NCBI RefSeq assembly: GCF_001767255.1 | Contig: NZ_CP017639.1 | Location: 1,919,057-1,983,056 of the forward strand | DNA from: Corynebacterium sp. NML98-0116 | GTDB lineage: Bacteria > Actinomycetota > Actinomycetes > Mycobacteriales > Mycobacteriaceae | Direction: 5' to 3' | DNA: 64,000 bases | Shown here: piece after piece, positions 38,446 through 46,732 of the stretch | Layout of the letters: each line of letters begins with the position of its first letter | Numbering within the stretch: position 1 is the first letter of the stretch | Notes under the pieces: generated by a model | What the model saw: only the letters and a program-made list of their open reading frames with translations | The model's database searches: none | What the model was told of the DNA's origin: nothing | Translations under genes and position numbers: made by a program

Positions 38446-38835
38446 TTACTTGAGGGTAACCTTTGCGCCAGCCTCTTCCAGCTTGGCCTTTGCAGCCTCT
38501 GCATCGTCCTTGTTTGCGCCCTCGAGGATAGCCTTTGGAGCACCCTCGACCATTTCCTTGGCGTCCTTCAGGCCCAGGCCCGGAACGAGCTCGCGGACAA
38601 CCTTGATGACACCGATCTTCTTGGCGCCAGCGTCCTCGAGAACAACGTCGAACTCGTCCTTCTCCTCTGCAGCAGCAGCGTCGCCGCCAGCAGCGCCCGG
38701 AGCAGCAGCAACAGCAACTGGTGCAGCAGCGGTAACGTCGAAGACCTCCTCGAATTCCTTCAGGAACTCGGAAAGCTCGATGAGGGTCATTTCCTTGAAC
38801 TGCTCAATGAGCTCGTCCTTAGACAGCTTAGCCAT
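38446..38835 (-). CDS. rplL: 50S ribosomal protein L7/L12
   Basis: A 129-residue stalk protein: N-terminal dimer domain, Ala-rich hinge ([27 protein letters not shown]) and C-terminal factor-binding domain with [28 protein letters not shown]. It recruits translation GTPases. It lies 49 bases after rplJ. Confidence 0.98.
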   Translation of the reverse strand: MAKLSKDELIEQFKEMTLIELSEFLKEFEEVFDVTAAAPVAVAAAPGAAGGDAAAAEEKDEFDVVLEDAGAKKIGVIKVVRELVPGLGLKDAKEMVEGAPKAILEGANKDDAEAAKAKLEEAGAKVTLK

Positions 38836-38884
38836 GGTGGCTTCCTTTCTATTGGTGGGCGGTTAGCCCAAGTTTGTAAGTGTG

Positions 38885-39406
38885 TTATGCGGCGTCGTTC
38901 TGCTTGTCCTGCAGCGCAGCGACAAGGCGAGCCGTCTTGGATGCCGGAGCCTCGAACAGCCCAGCAGCCTTTGCCAAAGAACCCTGGAATGCGCCAGCGA
39001 GCTTTGCAAGCGTGGTCTCGCGGTTGTCCATCTCAGCGATGGCGTCAACCTGAGCGGCGTCGATGGCAGCGCCATCCATGTAGCCACCCTTGATCACAAA
39101 CGCGTCGTGATCCTTGGAGAACTTCTTCATGACCTTAGCAGCGTCGACAGCCTCGCCCTTAATGAAAGCGATAGCGGTCGGGCCGGTCAGAAGCTCGTCG
39201 AGACCCTCGATGCCGTGCTCGTTCGCAGCGATCTTGATGAGGGTGTTCTTGGCGACGTGGTATTCGACATCGAAGCCGAGATCGCCACGAAGAGTCTGCA
39301 GCTGACCAACGGTCAGGCCACGGTACTCCGTCAGCACGATGGAGCTAGCAGCGTCAAACTTCTCCTTCAACACAGCAAGCTCGCGCTCATTCTTCGGATT
39401 TGCCAT
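38885..39406 (-). CDS. rplJ: 50S ribosomal protein L10
   Basis: A 173-residue L10 (MANPKNERELAVLKEKFDAASSIVLTEYRGLTVGQ) that anchors L7/L12 to the ribosome. In known bacteria the L10-L12 complex represses its own mRNA through the leader. A matching leader is present just upstream. Confidence 0.98.
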   Translation of the reverse strand: MANPKNERELAVLKEKFDAASSIVLTEYRGLTVGQLQTLRGDLGFDVEYHVAKNTLIKIAANEHGIEGLDELLTGPTAIAFIKGEAVDAAKVMKKFSKDHDAFVIKGGYMDGAAIDAAQVDAIAEMDNRETTLAKLAGAFQGSLAKAAGLFEAPASKTARLVAALQDKQNDAA

Positions 39407-39615
39407 TACACACGCCTCCTTCCAATAACTTCATGTCCTTCAATCCGCCCGGGACACAAAAAGTGCCCCGTGCAGAAGCACGAGGCACCATTAGAAAGGT
39501 AGGCCACGTTCCTCCTGCGTGGGTCGACCCCTGGAGAGGGGTACCTTCGGCCCCGAAGGGCGACCGACGGTCTTCGGTGAAACTTGAGCTCGGGTATTAC
39601 CCGTTCAAACTTCGT
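39407..39615 (-). ncRNA. L10 leader regulatory RNA
   Basis: About 200 bases lie between the promoter near 39622 and rplJ. The minus-strand sequence contains AAGACCGTCGGTCGCC, a GGGGTACC/GGTACCCC-type region and GGAGGAACGTGG, features of L10 leaders that bind the L10-L12 complex. It ends in an intrinsic terminator just before the rplJ Shine-Dalgarno, so control by attenuation is likely. Confidence 0.72.
39458..39488 (-). terminator. Attenuator hairpin of the L10 leader
   Basis: On the minus strand GTGCCTCGTGC (39488 to 39478) pairs with GCACGGGGCAC (39473 to 39463) with one mismatch and is followed by five T residues. It lies about 50 bases before the rplJ start. Confidence 0.8.
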
Positions 39616-39621
39616 TGTGGA

Positions 39622-39650
39622 ACCCTACACGTCTTCTTGCGTACGCGCAA
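39622..39650 (-). promoter_or_regulatory. rplJL promoter overlapping the upstream stop codon
   Basis: TTGCGC (39650 to 39645), 17 bases and TAGGGT (39627 to 39622) on the minus strand. The TAG of the -10 box is the stop codon of the surface protein gene, so the promoter lies inside the end of that gene. Confidence 0.6.
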
Positions 39651-41628
39651 CTCCGCGCAACATCCGCGCCGCCACCACGAACAACGCAATGCCTCCCAGC
39701 AGCGCCATCAAGCCAACACCGAGGATGAGCCCGCCCCAGAAACCGCTGGCAGTCACGCCCGTTGCGGGTTCCTCCTGCGCTGCTCCCTGGTCGAAAGATG
39801 AGACGATGCCACCGCCACCAGCCTGTATCGGAGCGTCCGGGATCGCTCTTCTTGTCGACGTCGGCTTCGCCCCCGTCGCCGTTGCCGCCTTCTGCTTCGG
39901 TGCCGATGTTGTTGTGGACTTCTGCGCCGGTTTCTGCGCCGTCGTCTGCTTTGGTGGCGCCTGCTTGGTCGCGGCCTTCGTTTCCGTCGCACGCACAGTA
40001 CTTATTACAGTGCGCGGTGGCACTGGCTTTGACGGCGCAGTCGTTGCGGCTGGCCGTAGCTTCTGGCCGAACTTGCTCAACTCCTCGTCGATTGAGCGGA
40101 TCCCCTTCGCTAATGCGCCCATCCATGTGTCGCTGGTCGCTGCATTGGAGCCGCACGAATCCAGCTCACGATATCCGCTCGCGTGCTGTTCGTGGGCCGT
40201 CGCGATGGCGGCGTCGCCGACCGCGAAGACCGCAACGAGCTCCGCAGAGTCAAACGCGAAAGTCACGGCGTAAAGTCCAGGCTCGGTGAAACCGAATGCC
40301 TGGTGGTCATGGGCGTTCGCCGGGTAGCTCAGCGTGCGGGACTTGTCGCCCGAGTCCAGCTCGAGCTTCGCGCCCTGCAGACCCTCGTGCCAGGTGTACA
40401 TACGGCCGGGTCCGGCGACAGCATTAATGCGGACGGTGGCGGGGGCTGGGTGGTGGGTTGTCGAGAACCCGAGCCACGGCAGGTCCGCCTTCTGCGACTG
40501 CGGCAACACCCACATGTGCTCGGGGCGGGTGGGGAACGTGTCGCGCAGCGTCGCAGGGATGTCCTGGCGCGCGCGGTCGGGAACCTCGAAGAGGAAGGTG
40601 CCGCTGGTGTGCCGCGCGGGGTTGTTGGGGTCGCGGTCGTCGATGAGCACGGCCTCCCCCGTATCGACGGGCCCCATGTCCATATGCCCGTTCGCGATGA
40701 ACGCCTCCGGGCGGGTACGCAGCGCGTCGCAGTGCTTCGCCGCGGGTGCGGGTGCCGCGGTTGTCGCTGGTGTTGTTGGTGTTGGTGTTGGCGGTTGCGT
40801 CGGTGATGGAGTGGGCGTCGATAGTGCGGGGGTGCGAAGTCCCGTCGTGGTGCCCTCCGGCAAACCGACGTCCGCGTCGGTGCCAACCAGCCAGTACTGG
40901 TCGGTCCAGCCGGTGTACTCGGTTTCACCGTTGGTCAGCTCGGCGCGACCTCGCCAACGCAGCTTATAAACGCCGGGCTTCGTAAAGGTCCAGTTGAAAT
41001 GGCCGTGCGCGCCAACCTTATACTCGACGGTGCGCATCTGTTCGTCAGCGCTATTGAAGAGGCGCTCGACCGGCGAGGCGTCGTTCTTAAAGAAAATCTG
41101 CACATCACCCGGACCATCGATGCCCAGCAGGTCGAAGTACATCATGTCTTCTTTGAAGTTGCTCGGCACAGCACCCGGCAGCTCGTGCTCCGGGTCAAAT
41201 GCACCGATGCCGGACCAGATGGGGCGCCAGTCATCGGTGAAATCCGCGTACTGGGGCGCGAGCCACACCTGACTGCCCGGAGCGCCCAGAAAATCGAGGG
41301 AACCATCGTCCGGGATGGTGAGGCGGGAGACGTCCTTGCCGTGGGCGTCAGCGTCGAGAGGCAGACGGAAGCAGACGTCACGCTGGTCGGTGACCTGCTG
41401 ACCGTCAACCGCACCAATGGACAGCTTGCCGTAGAACCGGGTGCCGTACAGCGCGTCATTGTGGGAGTGGTAGAGCAACTTACGCCCGGCACAGGGGTGG
41501 TCAAGGTCCTCCGGGAGGACGACGCCATGCCCCGGGTCACCGGGCTGATGCCCGGCAGGCGTGGCCGCGTGCGCCGGGGCGACAGTAAACGCGATCAGCG
41601 CAACCACTAGGATGAGTCTGCGGATCAT
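39625..41628 (-). CDS. Large surface-anchored protein of the metal ABC transporter
   Basis: A 667-residue exported protein: signal peptide (residues 1-22, ending AHAA), two actinobacterial surface-anchored (anchored-repeat / choice-of-anchor M) domains, a Thr/Pro/Lys-rich stalk (about 545-610) and a C-terminal membrane helix (GFWGGLILGVGLMALLGGIALFVV) with a basic end. The domains carry GAHGHFNWTFTKPGVYKLRW and NAHDHQAFGFTEPGLYAVTF, variants of an H-x-H motif seen in the sister proteins. GHMDMG and a run of HND/HSH residues near the start could add metal ligands. There is no LPxTG sorting signal. It is the last gene of the six-gene operon and its ATG overlaps the permease stop (ATGA). Confidence 0.85.
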   Translation of the reverse strand: MIRRLILVVALIAFTVAPAHAATPAGHQPGDPGHGVVLPEDLDHPCAGRKLLYHSHNDALYGTRFYGKLSIGAVDGQQVTDQRDVCFRLPLDADAHGKDVSRLTIPDDGSLDFLGAPGSQVWLAPQYADFTDDWRPIWSGIGAFDPEHELPGAVPSNFKEDMMYFDLLGIDGPGDVQIFFKNDASPVERLFNSADEQMRTVEYKVGAHGHFNWTFTKPGVYKLRWRGRAELTNGETEYTGWTDQYWLVGTDADVGLPEGTTTGLRTPALSTPTPSPTQPPTPTPTTPATTAAPAPAAKHCDALRTRPEAFIANGHMDMGPVDTGEAVLIDDRDPNNPARHTSGTFLFEVPDRARQDIPATLRDTFPTRPEHMWVLPQSQKADLPWLGFSTTHHPAPATVRINAVAGPGRMYTWHEGLQGAKLELDSGDKSRTLSYPANAHDHQAFGFTEPGLYAVTFAFDSAELVAVFAVGDAAIATAHEQHASGYRELDSCGSNAATSDTWMGALAKGIRSIDEELSKFGQKLRPAATTAPSKPVPPRTVISTVRATETKAATKQAPPKQTTAQKPAQKSTTTSAPKQKAATATGAKPTSTRRAIPDAPIQAGGGGIVSSFDQGAAQEEPATGVTASGFWGGLILGVGLMALLGGIALFVVAARMLRGVARTQEDV

Positions 41629-42467
41629 GCCCGCACCCCTTTCCTAGCGAAGAGCCAACTCGCACCGAAGATGGCAGTCACACACAGTACAATCGTTGCG
41701 CCGGTCGGCGAATCAAACGACCACGCCAGCCATACACCAACCACGCTGCCTACCACGCCAATCAGCGCGGCGAGGATCATCATGGTCTCCAGGTTGTCTG
41801 TAAACAGTCGCGCGGCGGACGCCGGGGTGACCAACAGTGCCAACACCAGAATGTTGCCGATCGTCTGCACCGAAACCACCACCGCGGCCGTCACACACAG
41901 GTACAACACCAAGTCCAGGAGCGCGACGCGCACGTTCATCGCGCGCGCCGTCTCTCGGTCGAGCGCCACCGCGGTCAGCCACGGCCGTAACACCACCACC
42001 AGCGACACAATGACAGCACACGTCGCAGCACTGACTATAAGGTCGCGCTCACTCACACCTGTCAGCGAACCAAACAAGAACGAACTCAGCGACGCTGTGT
42101 AGCCCTCAACACGCGAAATAATCACCAGGCCAAGCGCGAACGCGGCCGCAAACACAATGCCAATCACCGCGTCCTCTTTCAGCGCACGCCGTTGCGACAG
42201 CACTGCAATCAACACCGCCACGATCAACCCGGCAATGGCCCCACCGAGCAGCACCGACACCTGCAGCGCGAACGCCAACGCAACACCCGGAAACACGGCG
42301 TGTGCCACCGCATCCCCGATAAACGCCATACCGCGCAGCACCACAAAACACCCAACGACCGCGCACAACACGGACGCCAACACTGCCGCCGTCAACGCGC
42401 GCGGCAAGAACGCCAGGTGCGGGTTGGCCACGTCAGCCAAGAATTGCAGAAACCCGATCTCAAGCAC
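41625..42467 (-). CDS. Anchored-repeat-type metal ABC transporter permease
   Basis: A 280-residue ABC-3 family permease with seven to eight hydrophobic helices. It resembles ZnuB, MntB and the permeases of anchored-repeat ABC systems (ALTAAVLASVLCAVVGCFVVLRGMAFIGDAVAHAVFPGVALAF). This family moves Zn(II), Mn(II) or Fe(II) across the cell membrane. The GTG start overlaps the ATPase stop by eight bases. Confidence 0.92.
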   Translation of the reverse strand: MLEIGFLQFLADVANPHLAFLPRALTAAVLASVLCAVVGCFVVLRGMAFIGDAVAHAVFPGVALAFALQVSVLLGGAIAGLIVAVLIAVLSQRRALKEDAVIGIVFAAAFALGLVIISRVEGYTASLSSFLFGSLTGVSERDLIVSAATCAVIVSLVVVLRPWLTAVALDRETARAMNVRVALLDLVLYLCVTAAVVVSVQTIGNILVLALLVTPASAARLFTDNLETMMILAALIGVVGSVVGVWLAWSFDSPTGATIVLCVTAIFGASWLFARKGVRA

Positions 42468-43233
42468 GGGATACCTCTTTCACATGTGTTTGCAGCGCCG
42501 CCAGCCATGGCGAATCCGGGCCGACGCCGAACGTGTCCATCCAGGGGCGGGCGTCGTCAAGATCAGTGGGAGCCCCGTCCGCGACGATGCCACCGCGGAA
42601 CAGCAGGAGGCGATCACAAGAGTCAACAGCCTCCACGATGTTGTGCGTGGACATCACGATCGCGATTCCGCGGGAAGCCAGCTGACGAAACAGCGCTAGC
42701 AGCTGCTCAGTAGACGGGATATCGAGGCCGGTGAACGGCTCGTCGAGGAACAGCGCGCCTGGACGACGCACCAGGGCGCGCGCCACCAATACGCGTTGGC
42801 GCTGCCCTCCGGAGAGCGCCGCGATCGGCCGGTGTGCCAGGTCTTGGAGGTTCACAGCTTCGAGTGCTTCCGCCACAGCTTCGTGGTGCTCCGCCTTAGG
42901 CCGCGCGTACCACGGGCGCAGGTCAAGCGTGGCGTTCATGACAGCGGACGCGACATCGATCGGGAAATCCCAGGCGACGTCGTGACGCTGCGGGACGTAC
43001 CCCACCACTTTGCGCACCGCGTGGCCCGTACACTCCCCTACCCGCACCGTTCCGGCTGCGCCGGGAATCAGGCCGAGCGTTGCACGCATCAGCGTGGTCT
43101 TCCCCGCCCCGTTCGGACCGAGCAGCGCGACGAACTGCCCGGCAGGCACAAGAAGATCAACGCCCTCAAACACCGGGCGACCCGGGTACCCGGCGCGCAA
43201 GCCTCGCACCTCTATAAGCGGTTGCGTGCTCAC
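42460..43233 (-). CDS. Anchored-repeat-type metal ABC transporter ATPase
   Basis: A 257-residue ABC ATPase with Walker A GPNGAGKTT (residues 39-47), Q-loop YVPQRHDV, signature LSGGQRQRV, Walker B ALFLDEP and the switch histidine in MSTHNIVEA. The Q-loop and the stretch VAWDFPIDV are typical of ZnuC/MntA-like proteins. The GTG start overlaps the preceding stop (GTGA). Confidence 0.93.
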   Translation of the reverse strand: MSTQPLIEVRGLRAGYPGRPVFEGVDLLVPAGQFVALLGPNGAGKTTLMRATLGLIPGAAGTVRVGECTGHAVRKVVGYVPQRHDVAWDFPIDVASAVMNATLDLRPWYARPKAEHHEAVAEALEAVNLQDLAHRPIAALSGGQRQRVLVARALVRRPGALFLDEPFTGLDIPSTEQLLALFRQLASRGIAIVMSTHNIVEAVDSCDRLLLFRGGIVADGAPTDLDDARPWMDTFGVGPDSPWLAALQTHVKEVSRA

Positions 43234-44123
43234 GCGCGACGCTCCTTCCGAGAACGCGCCACTAGAAGCGCCACCAGCGCGAGCACCAACACGCCGATCA
43301 CCCCACCAGCGATCAGCCCCGCATTCAGCGTGCTCTGGCTATCTGCCTGTTCTTCCGACGCAGCACCCTCGCGCCACGGCCCGTTGAACTGCGCGGACTG
43401 CGCCGCCGCTACGTCCGTCCCGTCGCCTACAGCCACGCGCACCAACTGCTCGTCCGTGTGAACGGTGCCAGCGTCATCCTTCACCACTGCTCGCACCCCG
43501 ACCAGGTGCACTCCCGGCTCGGTGAAGACCCAATTGGCGTGGGTATGCGTGTTCGGCTCCACCCACATTGGCTGCACACCCGGCTCAGTAGTCGTCCACA
43601 GCAACTGTGGTGCGTGGAACCCGCCCGGTTGCAGGAACAGGGAGAACTCGCCTGGCCCTTCGTGTCCGCCGAACTCCAGGCTCACGCCGTTTCCGGAGTG
43701 TTCGAGCAGGCTCGCGGCCTGCGTGTTCCACCCCAGCCACGGCACCCCGGCAACCTCAGTCTGTGGGATCACCCAGACGTCTGCACCTGGCTTTGCGCCG
43801 GTGAAGGCGAAGTCGTCGCCGTCGGGGAGGGTTTGCTTCGCGGCATCGGTCACGCGGAACACCACGTCGTCGAGGTGACGCCATACGGGCGGTTGCTGTG
43901 TGTCGTCGCGAGCGAGAAATTCAAGGGTATCCCCGTTGAATGTCGCGCCTAGATCGACGTGACCGGCGTCAATAACTGTGTGCTCACCGGCTGGCGCAAT
44001 CGCCTCATCTGCGCTGACCACCTGTTGTAACGCAGGATCGTTGTTGGCGGCCTGCGCATTCGCGATCGCAGGAGTTGCCACGATCGTCGCAGCAACCATC
44101 AGTGGGATAATTCGAAGTTTCAT
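43230..44123 (-). CDS. Surface-anchored domain protein, second
   Basis: A 297-residue exported protein: signal peptide (MKLRIIPLMVAATIVATPAIANA), one anchored-repeat domain with AGHVDLGATFNGDTLEF, VPWLGWNTQAASLLEH, GPGEFSLFLQPGG and NTHTHANWVFTEPGVHLVGV, then a membrane helix (AGLIAGGVIGVLVLALVALLVA) and a basic tail. The H-T-H motif may bind metal. It starts seven bases after the binding-protein gene. Sister proteins of this operon share the same domain. Confidence 0.85.
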   Translation of the reverse strand: MKLRIIPLMVAATIVATPAIANAQAANNDPALQQVVSADEAIAPAGEHTVIDAGHVDLGATFNGDTLEFLARDDTQQPPVWRHLDDVVFRVTDAAKQTLPDGDDFAFTGAKPGADVWVIPQTEVAGVPWLGWNTQAASLLEHSGNGVSLEFGGHEGPGEFSLFLQPGGFHAPQLLWTTTEPGVQPMWVEPNTHTHANWVFTEPGVHLVGVRAVVKDDAGTVHTDEQLVRVAVGDGTDVAAAQSAQFNGPWREGAASEEQADSQSTLNAGLIAGGVIGVLVLALVALLVARSRKERRA

Positions 44124-44130
44124 TGTTCGC

Positions 44131-45672
44131 TCATTTCTCATTTCGTCCGAGGCACCTGCGTATCGACGCAGCATTCGCCTCCACAAGGTGTATATAGGTA
44201 TCGGCTGGCCCAGACCCCGGAGGATCCAATGTGTCGCCCCAGATTGGGCATACATCTATGCCAAGCTGGGCGGCGGTTTCTGTCAGCACTGTGCTGCGCC
44301 CCGCCAACTGTGGTTCCAGGAAGACCGCGGGCACGTGCAGATTCTCCAGTGTGCGGGTGAACGCGATGACATCACGCGGGCTCGGCTCCACGCTGGGGTT
44401 TGGCGTGACAAAACCTGCAACTCGCATTCCATATGCCCGCGCGAGGTAGGCGTATCCATGGTGCGTAGTCACCAGGTTGCGTTGTTCCTCCGGAACCGCG
44501 GAGACAGACTCGTGCATCATTTCATCCGCTGCGTCCAGTTTTTGCAGGTAGTCGCGGGCGTTTGCCTGGTAGATTTCCGCGTGGTGCGGATCCACCGCAG
44601 CCAACTCGTCACGGATTACCTGAACGATCGCTTTCATCGCCCGAACGTCGTGCCACACATGCGGGTCCAGCTCACCATGCACGTGATTGCCCAGCACCGC
44701 CTGCGGGAGCAGGTAGGTTTCCTCCCCCGGTGTACCGAGGAATCGGAAGGGGCGCTCCGGAGGGATCGGCTGCAGGGTTGTATTCGGCACTGTGACGGCT
44801 ACGTTCACTGGATCCATGCGGCCGTCGTCATCCGAGTTGAGCACGAGGTGAGCCGCGCCTTGCCCATCAAGCTCTGTTGTAATGTCGACGTGCCCCTTCT
44901 CCACCGCGTGCAACCCCGGCGTTACCCGCGCGGGATCCTGCCCCACAACGACCGTCACCGTCGACTCCGCACTTGCGTGCTCAGGTGCACCGACGGCATC
45001 GCGAATATGCGATTCAAACGTCAGCTTGTACACGCCTGGCTTGGAAAATGCCCAGCTCAAGTGAGTATGCGCGTCAACCGGCAGGGTCTTTACGTCACGG
45101 CTATCCAGCCCGTCGTGAGAGTTGAACACCACCTCCGGGGTGCCGAAGGTTCCCAGGATGAACGCGAAAGTGGCACCGGGGCCGTCAACATCTACAAGGT
45201 GTAAGTCCGCGACTCCCGTCGTCGGGAGCTGTTGGCCCGTATCCACCCGCAACCCGAGCCACACCGCATCTAGGCTCGCGTCCTCCACAAGCGGAATCGG
45301 CGCAAACCCGTACCGTTGCGCCTCCTGCGCAAGTGCCACGACCGGAGTCGTGTCACGCACGGTCGCCGCAATCGTATTCGTTAAAGACTGTGGCTCCAAC
45401 AACAGTCCGTTGGTAAAAATGGCATCCGCATACGCGATGTCGCGTGTGGCATGCAAGCTCGGTTCGTAGCTGTGCGGATCAACCCCACGCGCCATCAGCG
45501 TGTGCACATCAGCCACATCACCTGCAACGTTTTGAACCGCATCCGCCAAAATAGGTGTCGACGCCACCACCGACGCCTTCCCCTCTCCCACCGACTGCCC
45601 TTCCGGTGCGCTACACGCCCCGAGCAGCGCCACGCACATCAGCACAGCGGCTCGTTGAAAAAACTGGATCAC
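44131..45672 (-). CDS. Metal-binding lipoprotein (ZnuA-like) with inserted surface-anchored domain
   Basis: A 513-residue substrate-binding lipoprotein. The lipobox LLGAC ends at Cys20. The ZnuA/MntC fold is split. The first half (DPHSYEPS with His67) is followed by an inserted anchored-repeat domain of about 190 residues (GLRVDTGQQLP, then DAHTHLSWAFSKPGVYKLTF and KGHVDITTELDG). The second half then continues with GELDPHVWHDV, TTHHGYAYLARAYG and a final aspartate in WGDTLDPPG. Three histidines plus an acidic ligand are the usual Zn/Mn site. The start is GTG at 45672, overlapping the previous stop (GTGA) and leaving a compact lipoprotein signal. Confidence 0.88.
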   Translation of the reverse strand: MIQFFQRAAVLMCVALLGACSAPEGQSVGEGKASVVASTPILADAVQNVAGDVADVHTLMARGVDPHSYEPSLHATRDIAYADAIFTNGLLLEPQSLTNTIAATVRDTTPVVALAQEAQRYGFAPIPLVEDASLDAVWLGLRVDTGQQLPTTGVADLHLVDVDGPGATFAFILGTFGTPEVVFNSHDGLDSRDVKTLPVDAHTHLSWAFSKPGVYKLTFESHIRDAVGAPEHASAESTVTVVVGQDPARVTPGLHAVEKGHVDITTELDGQGAAHLVLNSDDDGRMDPVNVAVTVPNTTLQPIPPERPFRFLGTPGEETYLLPQAVLGNHVHGELDPHVWHDVRAMKAIVQVIRDELAAVDPHHAEIYQANARDYLQKLDAADEMMHESVSAVPEEQRNLVTTHHGYAYLARAYGMRVAGFVTPNPSVEPSPRDVIAFTRTLENLHVPAVFLEPQLAGRSTVLTETAAQLGIDVCPIWGDTLDPPGSGPADTYIHLVEANAASIRRCLGRNEK

Positions 45673-46586
45673 CGGTGGCCACCGAAACCCCACGCTGCGG
45701 CGACACGACGGCGCAACGACGCATCCAAACACAACCAACCCGCACCAAAGACAAACACGCCCAAGCCGAGCACAGCCACCGGCAGCGTCATCACTGTCGT
45801 ACCCGTTTCTGCAAGGGCCCCACCGCGTTGCGCGGGAGCAACATCCTGCTGCTGGTGATCTTGTGATTGCAACTGAGTCTCTCCCTGATCAGGCGCTGGA
45901 TTCGCGTTGCTCGCCACCACTGGCTGCGCGCACTCGCCCTCCTCGTCAAAGACGGAGCCAAAGTCGAAGTGACCATCGTTCGCGTTACCGGCGCCGCCAA
46001 TGTCAAAGGTGAGCGTCGCCTCCCCGCTCACCGGCTCGCCATTACTCGTCGTCGCGCTTTGACGAACTGTCACCGTGTAAGTCCCCGGAGCACTGAACAT
46101 CCAGTTTGGATGCACATGTGAATTCGCAGGAATGGTATGGCTGCCCTGCGCCTGCCCATCCACGCCACGGAACCACTCCTCGCCCACGACCTGACCGAGC
46201 CCACCCTGAGTGAACACAAACATGGCACCAGGCCCATCAAATTTTGTAATCTCCCAGGCCACATCCCCAGAAGTGTGCTCAAGCAGCGACGGATGCTGCG
46301 TATTCGCTCCAAGCCATGGCACACCGGCTTGCTGAGTTGCACCGATCATCCACGCGGTACCGGCCGGAATTGGCCCAACTGGATTGGAGAGCTGCTGCTT
46401 TGCTGCATCACCCAGCCCAAAAACGAGCTCTGCGGGATCGCGCCACTCGGCCGGAACAGTGCGGTCGTCTTTCACCATCGGGTGCAGTGTCGGGTGGCAT
46501 TCCGCCGCGAAAGCAGGCGTCGACATGGAAAGGAGCAGTAATGTCGCGGCGAGCGCTCGCAGAATCTTGATGACAGAAAATTTCAC
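45669..46586 (-). CDS. Surface-anchored domain protein, first gene of the metal operon
   Basis: A 305-residue exported protein: signal peptide (SVIKILRALAATLLLLSMSTPAFA), one anchored-repeat domain (VPWLGANTQHPSLLEHTSGDV, GPGAMFVFTQGG, NSHVHPNWMFSAPGTYTVTV, DGHFDFGSVFDEEGE), a Gln-rich spacer and a C-terminal membrane helix (TLPVAVLGLGVFVFGAGWLCLD). ECHPTLHP after the signal may add metal ligands. The start is GTG at 46586, with a promoter and Zur-like site directly upstream, so it is probably leaderless. Confidence 0.83.
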   Translation of the reverse strand: MKFSVIKILRALAATLLLLSMSTPAFAAECHPTLHPMVKDDRTVPAEWRDPAELVFGLGDAAKQQLSNPVGPIPAGTAWMIGATQQAGVPWLGANTQHPSLLEHTSGDVAWEITKFDGPGAMFVFTQGGLGQVVGEEWFRGVDGQAQGSHTIPANSHVHPNWMFSAPGTYTVTVRQSATTSNGEPVSGEATLTFDIGGAGNANDGHFDFGSVFDEEGECAQPVVASNANPAPDQGETQLQSQDHQQQDVAPAQRGGALAETGTTVMTLPVAVLGLGVFVFGAGWLCLDASLRRRVAAAWGFGGHR

Positions 46587-46587
46587 C

Positions 46588-46622
46588 TAATGAACATTAT
46601 TTTCATTAGCGTTCGCATGCAA
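46588..46622 (-). promoter_or_regulatory. Zur-like operator and promoter of the metal operon
   Basis: On the minus strand TTGCAT (46622 to 46617), 17 bases and TAATGT (46599 to 46594) form a promoter whose transcript would begin at the GTG seven bases on. A 21-base palindrome at 46588-46608 covers the -10 box. Its outer arms are TAATGAA and TTCATTA and its centre is ATTATT-like. This A/T-rich ATGAAA-type dyad resembles actinobacterial Zur boxes. Binding by Zur or another Fur-family repressor is inferred. Confidence 0.7.
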
Positions 46623-46630
46623 GTCATACG

Positions 46631-46639
46631 TTATCCACA
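46631..46639 (+). promoter_or_regulatory. DnaA box, first
   Basis: TTATCCACA, a perfect DnaA-box consensus, continued by G. It repeats at 46672 in the same orientation. Confidence 0.6.
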
Positions 46640-46671
46640 GGGCACTTCAGAAAACGCCACACAAGAAGAAG

Positions 46672-46680
46672 TTATCCACA
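46672..46680 (+). promoter_or_regulatory. DnaA box, second
   Basis: TTATCCACA again, 41 bases after the first, and about 50 bases before the HNH gene start. Same strand and identical ten-base extension (TTATCCACAG). Confidence 0.6.
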
Positions 46681-46732
46681 GGTAGCGTGAAAAGCCTTTC
46701 CCAGGCGTTCTGCAACCACATATGTTCAGGTT

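Noticed and set aside
46631..46680. The DnaA boxes as a replication origin
   Set aside because: There is no dnaA or dnaN gene, no AT-rich unwinding region and only two boxes.
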